Part shown: positions 53,218-61,396 of the stretch, piece after piece | How the letters are laid out: every line of letters begins with the position of its first letter | Position numbering within the stretch: position 1 is the first letter of the stretch | Assembly: GCF_006489205.2 (NCBI RefSeq) | Contig: NZ_VFYR02000002.1 | Coordinates: 310,001-374,000 of the forward strand | DNA length: 64,000 nucleotides | Source: Brevibacterium sp. XM4083 | GTDB taxonomy: Bacteria > Actinomycetota > Actinomycetes > Actinomycetales > Brevibacteriaceae | Direction of reading: 5' to 3' | Position numbers and translations under genes: made by a program | The notes under the pieces: generated by a model | What the model was told of the DNA's origin: nothing | What the model saw: the letters and a program-made list of their open reading frames with translations, nothing else | Databases searched by the model: none

Positions 53218-53637
53218 TCAGTCCCGCTGCTGGACGCGGATGAGGTTGCCCGCCGGATCGCGCAGCGCGAAGTCGCGCAGACCGTAGGGCTGGTCCATCG
53301 GCTCTTGGACGATGTCGGCGCCCTTCGCCTCGACCTCGGCGAAGACGGCGTCGACGGCGGGGCTCGCGAAGACGATGGAGGCGTAGCTGCCCTTGGCTAT
53401 GAGCGCCGCGATGGTCTCGCGCTCGGCTTCGGTGAGCGTCGGGTCGACGACGGCGGGGGTGAGCACGATCGAGGTGTCGGGCTGGTCGGGCGCGCCGACG
53501 GTGATCCAGCGCATCTGGCCCTGGCCGACGTCGAGGCGGACCTCGAAACCGAGGACGTCGCGGTAGAAGGTCAGTGACGCCTCGGCGTCGGTGTGCGGAA
53601 GGAAGCTGGCATTGATCGAGATGTCCATGACGCTCAT
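53218..53637 (-). CDS. VOC family protein
   Basis: A 139-aa glyoxalase/bleomycin-resistance-fold protein. Paired beta-alpha-beta-beta-beta modules: FLPHTDAEASLTFYRDVLGF and the later GLRDFALRDPAGNLIRV with the usual metal-site Glu/His region near the end. The reaction or bound compound is unknown. Its start lies 1 bp after the AraC-type regulator stop (TAG-C-ATG), so translation is coupled. VOC, AraC and UvrA-like genes often occur together in resistance-type clusters. Confidence 0.85.
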   Translation of the reverse strand: MSVMDISINASFLPHTDAEASLTFYRDVLGFEVRLDVGQGQMRWITVGAPDQPDTSIVLTPAVVDPTLTEAERETIAALIAKGSYASIVFASPAVDAVFAEVEAKGADIVQEPMDQPYGLRDFALRDPAGNLIRVQQRD

Positions 53638-53638
53638 G

Positions 53639-54070
53639 CTAGTCGGAAGGACGGGGTCTCTCTTCTCGATTCCTGACGGGTCTGAGCACGGTTCGCACGA
53701 TGATCGTCGGCAGGTCGAGGTCGCCGTGGACCGCCCGCTGCCGGTAGCTCGTCGGCGACAGACCCACGAGTTCGGAGAACCGTGTGCTGAACGTGCCGAG
53801 CGAGCTGAACCCGACCATGAAGCAGATCTCAGTGATCGAGAGGTCGCGGCGGCGGATGAGCGACATCGCCCTCTCGATGCGCCGAGTGAGCAGGTAGGCA
53901 TACGGCGACTCGCCGTAGGCGGCCTTGAATCGACGACTGAGGTGACCGGCCGACATGTGCATCCCGGCTGCGAGATCGGGGACGTTGAGGGGGCGGTCGA
54001 ACTCGCGGTCGATGCGATCGCGGACCCGCCGCAGCGCCCGCAGCTCGGCCAGCCGGTGCCTCTCCCCCAC
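53639..54070 (-). CDS. AraC family regulator, DNA-binding domain only
   Basis: A 143-aa protein made up almost wholly of the two helix-turn-helix motifs of AraC (LNVPDLAAGMHMSAGHLSRR; SITEICFMVGFSSLGTFSTR), with a short C-terminal tail. There is no sensor domain. Its GTG start overlaps or follows the permease stop by 1 bp (TGAGGTG). It probably controls this operon, including VOC and the UvrA-like gene, but binding sites are not evident. Confidence 0.88.
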   Translation of the reverse strand: MGERHRLAELRALRRVRDRIDREFDRPLNVPDLAAGMHMSAGHLSRRFKAAYGESPYAYLLTRRIERAMSLIRRRDLSITEICFMVGFSSLGTFSTRFSELVGLSPTSYRQRAVHGDLDLPTIIVRTVLRPVRNREERPRPSD

Positions 54071-54071
54071 C

Positions 54072-55610
54072 TCAGGCAGCCTCGGCGTGGACGCCCTTCT
54101 TCAGCGTCTCTCCGCGGAAGTACGCGGGGTGGCGCACGGCCTGGATGATCATGATGACGACGCCGAGGAGGAGCACGCCGATCCCGAGGACGAAGACGAG
54201 GCCGATGCCGAAGACCGACGACCCCGACCCGTACGAGGGGTCGAGGGAGTCGATCGCGGTGCGGACGAAGATGACGAGGAGGGTGAGCCCGCCGAGGAGG
54301 GGGAAGAGGAAGCGGAAGAACACCGTCCGGGCGGAGAGGAAGAGGGACCGGCGGAAGTACCACGTGCACGCGAGCCCGGTCACCCCGTAGTAGAAGCAGA
54401 CCATGAGCCCGAGCGCGGTGATCGTGTCCCACAGGGCGTTCTCGGACAGCAGCCGCATGACGACGTAGAAGATGATCGCCGCTGCCGCCGAGGTGATCGT
54501 CGCCACCGAGGGCGACTTGAAGCGCGGGGAGACGTTGCCGTAGCGCTTCGGCAGCGCACCGTAGTGCCCCATCGCGAGGATCGTCCGGGAGGGTGAGACC
54601 ATCGTCGACTGCAGCGAGGCCAGTGACGAGGAGAGCACGGCGATCGAGACGATGATGGCGAAGGGTCCCATGATCGGCGAGGCCAGTGCCGCGAAGATCG
54701 ACTCCTGGTTCTCCGGGTTGCCGGCCCCGAGTCCCTCCGTGCCGACGCCGGCGTAGGCGATGACGGCGATCGTGCAGGCGAGGTAGATGATGACGATCGC
54801 GACGATCGTCAGCATCGCCGCCCGGCCGGGGGTCTTCTCCGGGTCCTTGGCCTCTTCGTTCATCGTGATGACGGTGTCCCAGCCCCAGAAGAGGAAGATC
54901 GACAGCGACACGGCTGCGGCGATCGTCGAGAAGTCCCCGGCCGCGGCCGGGTTGAACCAGTCGAGGCTGACCGGCGTCGCGTCGAAGGCGGTGCCGTTGG
55001 CGACGTGGATGAGCGCGGCGATGACGAACCACCCGAGCGCGATGACCTGGAAGGCGACGAGCCAGACCTGGACCTTCTCGGTGGCTTCGACGCCGCGGTA
55101 GGAGATCCACGCGGCGATCGCGGTGAGCAGGATGGTGATGGGGATGTTGATCCACAGCACCCGGGTGAGGTCGGCGATCGCGGGATCGGAGAAGATCTGG
55201 CTGAGGAGGATGAAGAGGAAGTCGACGCCGACGGCGGCGAGGTTGGACAGGACGAGCACGGTCGCGGCGATGAGCCCCCAGCCGCCCATCCACCCGAGCC
55301 ACGGACCGAAGGCGCGCGTCGCCCACGTGAAGGTCGTGCCCGAATCGGGCATCGCGGTGTTGAGTTCCCGGTAGCCGAAGACGACGAGGAGCATGGGGAC
55401 GAAGCCGATGAGGAGGATGGCGGGGGTGTGGACCCCGACCTCGGAGATCGTCGGGCCGAGCCCTGAGGTGAGCGTGTACGCGGGCGCGATACAGGCGATG
55501 CCGATGATCGCGCCGCCGATCGCACCGACCTTGCCGGCGGAGAGCCCCTTTGCGCTGAGGCCGGAGTCGGTTTCGATGGGGCGTTCTGGTGCGGGTGTTG
55601 CCGAAGTCAT
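54072..55610 (-). CDS. APC family permease
   Basis: A 512-aa amino acid/polyamine/organocation transporter with about 12 spans. GKVGAIGGAIIGIACIAPAY and the GDSGTTFTWATRAFGPWLGWM-like block (here PDSGTTFTWATRAF) are typical of the family. It starts 15 bp after the putrescine oxidase gene, so putrescine or another polyamine is a likely substrate; this is inference from context. ATG 55610. Confidence 0.87.
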   Translation of the reverse strand: MTSATPAPERPIETDSGLSAKGLSAGKVGAIGGAIIGIACIAPAYTLTSGLGPTISEVGVHTPAILLIGFVPMLLVVFGYRELNTAMPDSGTTFTWATRAFGPWLGWMGGWGLIAATVLVLSNLAAVGVDFLFILLSQIFSDPAIADLTRVLWINIPITILLTAIAAWISYRGVEATEKVQVWLVAFQVIALGWFVIAALIHVANGTAFDATPVSLDWFNPAAAGDFSTIAAAVSLSIFLFWGWDTVITMNEEAKDPEKTPGRAAMLTIVAIVIIYLACTIAVIAYAGVGTEGLGAGNPENQESIFAALASPIMGPFAIIVSIAVLSSSLASLQSTMVSPSRTILAMGHYGALPKRYGNVSPRFKSPSVATITSAAAAIIFYVVMRLLSENALWDTITALGLMVCFYYGVTGLACTWYFRRSLFLSARTVFFRFLFPLLGGLTLLVIFVRTAIDSLDPSYGSGSSVFGIGLVFVLGIGVLLLGVVIMIIQAVRHPAYFRGETLKKGVHAEAA

Positions 55611-55625
55611 CCGTTCATCTAACCA

Positions 55626-56987
55626 CTAGTCGGCGAGAGCGCGAAGCACCGTCTCAGCGGTGTCCCGCCCGATCCGCACCGCCCCGTCGACATGCTGGTA
55701 GCCACGGCCGGCGATGTCCGAGCTCGCGAAGTGGAGCGGTCCGACGGGATCGTTCTGGTGCCGTCCCCAGCGGCTCAGCCCGCCGAGGTCGTAGCTCGTC
55801 GCGTACGCCCCGCGCGTCCATTCCTCGGCCCCGAAGTCCGAGAGGTGGAAGACCGTCGGGGTGAGCGCCTCCGGTCCGAGGAATGCCGCGATCGCCTCGA
55901 GGATCTCAGTCTTCCGGTCCTCCTCGTCCAGTGCCCACATGCGATCGGCGTTGACGTCGGAGATGAAGCCGACGAGCGTGCCCTGCTCTTCCCCGTGGTT
56001 CGTATTGTCGTAGACCTCCTGGACGAGGTGGCCCGCGCCGAAACCGGTGCCCGACAAGCCCTGCTCCCGCCAGAACGGGCGCGGGTACGTCGCGTGGACC
56101 TTGATGACGAGGCCCATCGACTGGTGCTGGTGGAAGACCTGTTGGAGGCGCGGCAGGTGCGGGACGTAGGTGATCCGGGAGTAGAGGTTGGGCGGGACGG
56201 CGACGATCACCTCGGTTCCGGTGAAGGACGCGTCATCGGTGGAGACGACGACGTCCTCACCGCTCCAGTCGATGGTTCGGACGGGGCTGTTCAGCCGCAC
56301 GATGTCCGGACCGAGATCGGCGGCCAGGCGCTCGGACACCGACTGCATGCCGCCGACGACCCGGCGGTCGAGGATGAAGTGGTCGTCGACGAGGTGGGAG
56401 AACGATCCCGCCGAGGCGGCCATGAGGATCGCCTGCAGCGCCGAGAACGCGGTCGTCGGCTTCGTCAGCATGCCACCGGCGACGAACATCCCGATGTTCG
56501 CCACCGCGAGCTCGTCGTCGGACTGCTCCTCCAGCCAGTGCTGGAAGGAGACCGCGTCGAGTTCGGCAGCCTCAGGTGCGTCCCACGGGGCGTCGGCGCC
56601 GATGCGCTCGGCGAGGTCGTCGAGCAGGCCGATGAGGCGTTCCATCTCCGCCTGCGTGGCCGCGGGCACGGGGAACATGCCGCCGTCGTAGACGGTCCGG
56701 GTCCCGTCGGGGGCGAGGTAGACGCTGTCGCCGTCGCGGTAGCGCTGGTAGGTCGTCAGCCCGAGTTCGTCGACGAGGTCGAGGATCGCCGTTTGGTCCG
56801 GTGAGATCCACTGGCCGCCGATCTCGAACATCTGTCCGTCGATCGTGTCCGTCCACGTCCTCCCGCCCACCCGGTCACGGGCTTCGAGGACGATGACCGA
56901 CCGCCCCGCAGCAGTGAGCGCGCGGGCGGCGGTCAGCCCCGTCGGCCCGGCTCCGACGATGATGACGTCTGCTGTCTCCTCCGACAT
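55626..56987 (-). CDS. puo: Putrescine oxidase (flavin amine oxidase)
   Basis: A 453-aa FAD amine oxidase. The dinucleotide motif is IIVGAGPTGLTAARAL, then LEARDRVGGRTWTDTIDG and IGGQWISPDQT. The closing FAD segment GYQHVDGAVRIGRDTAE is complete. The pattern matches actinobacterial putrescine oxidases closely, which convert putrescine to 4-aminobutanal with H2O2 release. GAGGGGAG is a strong ribosome-binding site. First gene of the five-gene operon that continues through the APC permease, AraC, VOC and UvrA-like genes. Confidence 0.85.
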   Translation of the reverse strand: MSEETADVIIVGAGPTGLTAARALTAAGRSVIVLEARDRVGGRTWTDTIDGQMFEIGGQWISPDQTAILDLVDELGLTTYQRYRDGDSVYLAPDGTRTVYDGGMFPVPAATQAEMERLIGLLDDLAERIGADAPWDAPEAAELDAVSFQHWLEEQSDDELAVANIGMFVAGGMLTKPTTAFSALQAILMAASAGSFSHLVDDHFILDRRVVGGMQSVSERLAADLGPDIVRLNSPVRTIDWSGEDVVVSTDDASFTGTEVIVAVPPNLYSRITYVPHLPRLQQVFHQHQSMGLVIKVHATYPRPFWREQGLSGTGFGAGHLVQEVYDNTNHGEEQGTLVGFISDVNADRMWALDEEDRKTEILEAIAAFLGPEALTPTVFHLSDFGAEEWTRGAYATSYDLGGLSRWGRHQNDPVGPLHFASSDIAGRGYQHVDGAVRIGRDTAETVLRALAD

Positions 56988-57078
56988 GGCGCTCCCCTCA
57001 AGGATCGTGGTTCCGCTGATGTACTGCCAGAGTAGTCCCGGGTGCCGGGGTTGGGTAGCGGTGTCTCACCTCGCTCGG

Positions 57079-58095
57079 TCACCGGAAGGTCATCGGGTCC
57101 ACGGACGGATCGTCCTCCTTCGCGGCGAGGAAGCCCCACGCATCGGGCCGGGAGCCGTCGAGGTCGGTGAGATCGTAGGTCGCCGCGAGGTCGAAGCTGC
57201 TCAGTGTCCGTCCCGTGAAGCGGTGACGGTCGGGATCGGCGGCGAGTGCGGCGATGCCGCGGCCGATCAGGTGCGGAGTCTCGGAGATCGCGAAGTCCCG
57301 CGGCGTGGCCTCGTTCGACTCGTCGAGGGCGTCGGTCAGCCATGCCTCCTCGCTCGTCGCGAAGCCCTCGAGCATCATCTCCGAGCGCAGCCAGCCCGGA
57401 GTCAGGGCGACGGCGGTCGCGCCGACGGGGCCGAGCTCATGGGAAAGGCCGAAGGCGAACCGGCTGATCGCCGTCTTCGTGAGGTCGAGCCAGACGGATT
57501 CCCGGAAGTGAGTCGCGTTGTAGTCGCTCGTGCCGTCGGTGATCTCGAGGTGGAGCCCGCCCGGCGTGCGGGTGAGCAGCGGGAGAAGCGCGCGAGCGGT
57601 GAGGACGTGGCTGAGCAGTCCGGTCTCGAAGAGTCGCCGGCCCTGGACGGCGTCGGCCTCCCACAGCGGCTGACCCCAGGACACGTAGGCCTCGCCGCCG
57701 ATGTCGCCGACGAGGATGTCGAGACCTCGGCCCTCCGCTTCGACCCGCTCGGCCAGGGCCGACACCGACTCCTCGTCGAGGTGGTCGCAGACCACCGCCT
57801 GGCCCTCTCCCCCGGCGGCCCTGATGAGGTCGACCGTGCCGTCGATCGTCTCCGGGCGCCCGTAGTCCGATGGTCTGCCGGCGGTCGACCGGCCGGTGCA
57901 CCACACGAATGCTCCGGCGGCGGCGAGTTCCCGGGCGATCGCCCGGCCTGCGCCGCGGGTCGCCCCGGCGACGAGAGCGGTCCGGCCGGCCAGCGGCCGG
58001 CTGTCGAGAGGGGTCGGTTCGGCCAGCGGCCGGCTGTCGAGAGGGGTCGGTTCGGGGCGGGTGGACGACTGTGCTGGTGCTGCTGAATGCGTCAT
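57079..58095 (-). CDS. SDR family oxidoreductase
   Basis: A 338-aa short-chain dehydrogenase/reductase. The nucleotide motif is ALVAGATRGAGRAIA; the usual Tyr-x-x-x-Lys is replaced by WLDLTKTA, so catalysis may differ from the classical type. The N-terminus carries a 22-residue stretch encoded by a 33-bp tandem duplication (EPTPLDSRPLA twice). Divergent from the WYL regulator with a palindromic operator between them. ATG 58095 with GAGGA 7 nt upstream. Confidence 0.82.
   Translation of the reverse strand: MTHSAAPAQSSTRPEPTPLDSRPLAEPTPLDSRPLAGRTALVAGATRGAGRAIARELAAAGAFVWCTGRSTAGRPSDYGRPETIDGTVDLIRAAGGEGQAVVCDHLDEESVSALAERVEAEGRGLDILVGDIGGEAYVSWGQPLWEADAVQGRRLFETGLLSHVLTARALLPLLTRTPGGLHLEITDGTSDYNATHFRESVWLDLTKTAISRFAFGLSHELGPVGATAVALTPGWLRSEMMLEGFATSEEAWLTDALDESNEATPRDFAISETPHLIGRGIAALAADPDRHRFTGRTLSSFDLAATYDLTDLDGSRPDAWGFLAAKEDDPSVDPMTFR
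57988..58053. repeat. 33-bp in-frame tandem duplication in the SDR gene
   Basis: Two identical 33-bp units, 57988-58020 and 58021-58053, each starting GGCCAGCGGCCGGCTGTCGA. Each encodes 11 residues (EPTPLDSRPLA) on the minus strand. The identity shows a recent event. Confidence 0.95.
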
Positions 58096-58114
58096 GGATC
58101 GATCCTCGACCCCG

Positions 58115-58139
58115 ATCCCTGACATCGACTGTCAGGGAT
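58115..58139. promoter_or_regulatory. Operator between SDR and WYL regulator
   Basis: ATCCCTGACA-TCGAC-TGTCAGGGAT, a perfect 10-bp inverted repeat with 5-bp spacer. It lies 20 bp upstream of the SDR start and just upstream of a -10 box, TAGAAT (58145-58150), of the WYL gene. Probably the binding site of the WYL protein. Confidence 0.65.
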
Positions 58140-58190
58140 GAGCATAGAATCTCTGTCCATGGATGCTGTGTCGTCGGTCGGGAGTGCACC

Positions 58191-59144
58191 ATGAAGGCCG
58201 CCCGCCTCGTCTCGGAGATCGCGCTGCTCTCGGCGCGGTCGCATCCCCTCACAGCGAGCGACCTCGCGACCCGCCTCGAGGTCACGGTGCGCACGATCTA
58301 CCGCGACCTCGCTGAGCTCTCCCGGATGGGCGTGCCCATCGTCACGGAGTCCGGTCCGGGCGGCGGGGTGAGCCTCCTCGGCGAGTGGACGTCACCGCTG
58401 TCGGGTCTCACCCGCACCGAGCTCGATTCGGTGCTCCTCGGATCCTTCGCCGCTGCCGACCTCGGTCTCTCCGGCGACCTCGCGACGGCGCGGGCGAAGA
58501 TCGCCGCCGCCGGTCATGACGATCTCACGCGCACCGTCATCGTCGACGGACCCGACTGGTTCGCCGAGGAGGCCGCTCCCCCGGCGCTCGACACCGTGGC
58601 CACCGCGCTGCGCCGGCGCCGCGGTCTCCGCTTCGCCTATCCGCGGGCCTCCGGCACCCGGCTGCGCCGCGTCATCCCGTTGGGGCTCGTCGTCAAGGCC
58701 GGGCGCTGGTACCTCGTCGCCCAGCCGCCGGGAGGCGCGCCGCGGACGTATCGGGTCTCGCGGATCACCGACGCGCGACTGCACTGGACGCAGGCGACCG
58801 GCCCCACGGGGTTCGACCTCGGTGACCACTGGCAACAGGCGCGCATCGACTTCGACCGGAGTCTGCGCACCCTGCCGGTCCGGATCCGGCTGGCGCAGGC
58901 GGCGTGCGCTGATCTTCTCCGCCTCGTCCCCGGTCCTCTCACCGCCGAGGCGGTCGCCGCCGCTCGTCCGGTCACCGGGGCCGACGGCGTGGCGCGCCTC
59001 GAGGTCGACATCGCGCTCGAATCGGTCGAGGTCGCCGTCTCTCAGCTGCTCACCGTGCCCGGAGTCGAGGTCGTCTCTCCGGCACCGGTGCGCGAGAAGC
59101 TCGCACGCCGGGCGTGCGAGCTTCTCGAACTCAATAGGGTGTGA
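58191..59144 (+). CDS. WYL domain (YafY-type) transcriptional regulator
   Basis: A 317-aa regulator. An N-terminal HTH_11 (LVSEIALLSARSHPLTASDL, TVRTIYRDLAELSRMGVPI) is followed by the WYL domain (about residues 140-230), with GRWYLVAQPPGG and TYRVSRITDARL. The C-terminal WCX region is at about 240-317. It probably controls the divergent SDR gene through the palindrome at 58115-58139. ATG with GGGAG upstream. A perfect hairpin lies inside its 3' end. Confidence 0.9.
   Translation: MKAARLVSEIALLSARSHPLTASDLATRLEVTVRTIYRDLAELSRMGVPIVTESGPGGGVSLLGEWTSPLSGLTRTELDSVLLGSFAAADLGLSGDLATARAKIAAAGHDDLTRTVIVDGPDWFAEEAAPPALDTVATALRRRRGLRFAYPRASGTRLRRVIPLGLVVKAGRWYLVAQPPGGAPRTYRVSRITDARLHWTQATGPTGFDLGDHWQQARIDFDRSLRTLPVRIRLAQAACADLLRLVPGPLTAEAVAAARPVTGADGVARLEVDIALESVEVAVSQLLTVPGVEVVSPAPVREKLARRACELLELNRV
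59093..59127 (-). terminator. Hairpin inside the 3' end of the WYL gene
   Basis: CGAGAAGCTCGCACGCC / GGCGTGCGAGCTTCTCG, a perfect 17-bp stem with a single-base centre. It lies within WYL codons but 36 bp past the stop of the convergent RlpA-like gene, so it is best read as that gene's terminator. Confidence 0.6.
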
Positions 59145-59162
59145 CCGGCCGCGCGGTCGGTC

Positions 59163-59933
59163 TCAGAGGACTTCGTAGGAGCCCTGGATCTCCCCGGCGC
59201 TGATTCCGCCGACGGCTTCCATCGCGGCCTTCGAGAGGTCGATGCAGCGAGATCCGCTGTAGGGGCCGCGGTCGTTGATGCGCACGGTCACGGACTTGCC
59301 GTTGGCCTTGTTCGTGATCTTCACCTTCGAGCCGAAAGGCAGGCTCTTGTGCGCGGCGGTGAGCTCGTTCGTGTTGAACGTCTCGCCGTTCGCTGTCTTC
59401 TGCCCGTCGAAGCCGTCACCGCCGCCGTAGTACGACATCGGGCACGAGCCGGAGCTGCCGGCCGAGGACCCCGACTTCGAGGGTGCGGAGTCGTCGGATC
59501 CGGAGGACTTCGATCCTGAGCTCTGTGCCGGCGACGACTTCTTGCTCGAGGCAGAGGGCTTGGGCTCCGGTGCCTTCGTCTTCGCTTCGAGTGAGAGCTT
59601 CTCCGGCTCGGCCTTCGCCTGCTCCTCGGCCTTCTTGAGGTTGTCGTCGGCGGCGGGGCTGGCAGCGGGGACCTCGACGACGACGGGGCTCTGTGCGACG
59701 ACCTGCTCCGCGGGACCGGTCGCATCGGGTGCCATGGCGAACGTCGACCCGACGACCGCTGCGGTCGCGGCGGCCGGGACGATGAAGGCCGAGAGCACGG
59801 GCCGTGAGCGGACGGCGGAGAGGACTCCGCTCGCCGAGTTCGCCTCGGGCGCGTGGCGCCCCGTGCGCTTCTTCGCCGGTTTGAGTGCGGCGAGGAGAGA
59901 GCCCTTCGTCGAGGTCGAGGAGTGTTTGCCCAC
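59163..59933 (-). CDS. RlpA-like double-psi beta-barrel cell-wall protein
   Basis: A 256-aa secreted or membrane-tethered protein. An N-terminal hydrophobic span (about residues 48-68) is followed by a Lys/Ser/Ala-rich spacer, then a C-terminal DPBB domain (about residues 165-256): [29 protein letters not shown], and [19 protein letters not shown]. RlpA-type domains cleave bare glycan strands; here the catalytic activity is unproven. It starts at GTG 59933 with GAAGGAC 6 nt upstream. The upstream region has a variant of the direct repeat seen at both rpf genes. Confidence 0.85.
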   Translation of the reverse strand: MGKHSSTSTKGSLLAALKPAKKRTGRHAPEANSASGVLSAVRSRPVLSAFIVPAAATAAVVGSTFAMAPDATGPAEQVVAQSPVVVEVPAASPAADDNLKKAEEQAKAEPEKLSLEAKTKAPEPKPSASSKKSSPAQSSGSKSSGSDDSAPSKSGSSAGSSGSCPMSYYGGGDGFDGQKTANGETFNTNELTAAHKSLPFGSKVKITNKANGKSVTVRINDRGPYSGSRCIDLSKAAMEAVGGISAGEIQGSYEVL

Positions 59934-60018
59934 AGTCCGTCCTTCACGTGAGAGTGCGCGGCACACGCTCATCGAGCCTGCGCCCCAAGTTATCGGATCG
60001 TTACCTGGGGCCAGTCTA

Positions 60019-60034
60019 GTTAACGAACTGTTAC
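60019..60034. promoter_or_regulatory. Shared cell-wall direct repeat (variant) upstream of RlpA-like gene
   Basis: GTTAACGAACTGTTAC: GTTA repeats at an 11-bp interval, with the same GAAC in between as in the two rpf copies. A further CGTTACC lies at 60000-60006. Confidence 0.45.
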
Positions 60035-60097
60035 ATTTTCAACGCGGCGCGCGCAGTCGCCGCCCGAGGGCGGGAGAGATGCGTCACGGCAGCGATC

Positions 60098-60463
60098 TCA
60101 GTCGCGGGTGCGCCCGGCGTCCTGCGGCCCGGCATCATCCTGTCGTGACCGGCGCGTGACGAGGCGGCGGACGCTGTCGGCCCCCGAGGTCACGGTCTCC
60201 TGCGCGCGGTCGAAGGCGCGTTCGACCTTGCCGCTGCGCACGGCGTCGTCGATCGCATGGGAGACGCTGCCGAGCGCCTTGTTCACCGACGACTCGGCGG
60301 CCTCGATGAGACGTGAGCCCTTCGCGGCCTCGCGGACGTTCCTCACGCCGCTGCTCGCGGCGCCGTAGGCGCGGGTCGCGGCGGTGCGCGCCCGCTCGGT
60401 GGGGGTGCGCTTGGTCGAATCGATGACGAAGTCCGGTTCGATGGGGTCCTGTGCTCGGCTCAT
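60098..60463 (-). CDS. Small helical protein of unknown function
   Basis: A 121-aa protein not recognised. It is predicted to be almost all helical and charged, with repeated Ala/Ser/Arg-rich amphipathic turns (TAATRAYGAASSGVRNVREA, SVNKALGSVSHAID, DRAQETVTSGADSVRRLV). No membrane span, signal or metal motif. ATG 60463 has GGAGG close upstream. Divergent from GDPD with 55 bp between; probably a real gene because codon bias matches its neighbours. Confidence 0.6.
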   Translation of the reverse strand: MSRAQDPIEPDFVIDSTKRTPTERARTAATRAYGAASSGVRNVREAAKGSRLIEAAESSVNKALGSVSHAIDDAVRSGKVERAFDRAQETVTSGADSVRRLVTRRSRQDDAGPQDAGRTRD

Positions 60464-60506
60464 GCCTCCATCGTTGTCGACACCAGGGGAGATTTCAACA
60501 GGACTC

Positions 60507-60512
60507 TAGGAT
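60507..60512 (+). promoter_or_regulatory. -10 box of leaderless GDPD promoter
   Basis: TAGGAT ends 6 nt before ATG 60519, with no ribosome-binding site in between (TGGATC). Confidence 0.55.
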
Positions 60513-60518
60513 TGGATC

Positions 60519-61253
60519 ATGAATTCCCAGCCTGAGATCATCGCCCATCGCGGCGGCCTGTGGCCCGGCACGAGCGAGAACACGCTCACGGCATTCACCG
60601 CGGCGTGGGACGCGGGAATCTCGTGGATGGAGACCGATGTCCACGCCTCCGCCGACGGGGTGCTCTTCGCCGCCCACGATGCGGATCTGCGGCGCATCGC
60701 CGACTGCCCGCACCTCATCCGGGACCTGCCGGCCGACGAGCTCGACGCCATCGACCTCGTCGACGGCGGGCGACTGCCCCGCCTCGGCGAGCTCGTCGAC
60801 GCACTGCCGGGCGCGAAGTGGAACATCGACGTCAAGGCTCCGGAGTCGATCGCGGCGATGGTCCGCTTCGTCCTCGTCCGCGGCATCGAGGACTCCCTGC
60901 GGCTGGCGTCGTTCTCCGATGCCACGCTGCGGCGGCTGCGGGCGAGCCTGCCCGGGGTGGCCACCTCGGCGGGCACCGGGGAGACGGCACGGTTCCTCCT
61001 CGGCGCCCTGCCCGGCTTCCCGACCCGCGGTCTGCTTCAGCTCGCTCCCGACCTCGACGCCTTCCAGGTGCCGATGCGCTGGAAGGGCGTGCCGATCGTC
61101 ACACGGAGCTTCGTCGATCGCGCCCACCGGCTCGGACTCGAGGTGCATGTGTGGACGATCAACGACGCCGCCGACATGCGCACGCTCGCCGGTCTCGGCG
61201 TCGACGCCATCGTCACCGATGACGTCCCGCTCGCGCAGGCGACGCTCGGCTGA
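60519..61253 (+). CDS. Glycerophosphodiester phosphodiesterase
   Basis: A 244-aa TIM-barrel enzyme that hydrolyses glycerophosphodiesters to glycerol-3-phosphate and an alcohol. AHRGG and ENT, then METDVHASADGVLFAAHD, give the catalytic His pair and metal-binding Glu/Asp. No signal peptide, so cytosolic. VWTINDAADM and GVDAIVTDD close the barrel. Located beside rbpA and ppm1 as in streptomycetes. Confidence 0.92.
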   Translation: MNSQPEIIAHRGGLWPGTSENTLTAFTAAWDAGISWMETDVHASADGVLFAAHDADLRRIADCPHLIRDLPADELDAIDLVDGGRLPRLGELVDALPGAKWNIDVKAPESIAAMVRFVLVRGIEDSLRLASFSDATLRRLRASLPGVATSAGTGETARFLLGALPGFPTRGLLQLAPDLDAFQVPMRWKGVPIVTRSFVDRAHRLGLEVHVWTINDAADMRTLAGLGVDAIVTDDVPLAQATLG

Positions 61254-61344
61254 CCGCCTGCGCAGGGGAACGGCTGCCCTGTTCCTTGAGCCTGCACAGA
61301 ACGAGGCCGGCTCCCCGCCCCCGCCGGGGAATAGCCCGACGCGG

Positions 61345-61350
61345 TAGACT
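61345..61350 (+). promoter_or_regulatory. Probable -10 box of rbpA promoter
   Basis: TAGACT, about 45 bp upstream of the rbpA ATG, fits the TANNNT consensus. A GGAAGG ribosome-binding site follows at 61382-61387, so this message has a leader. Confidence 0.4.
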
Positions 61351-61396
61351 GTTGCTTTCGTATGCACGTCTGCAGTCGAGTCGGAAGGTCTGAAAG

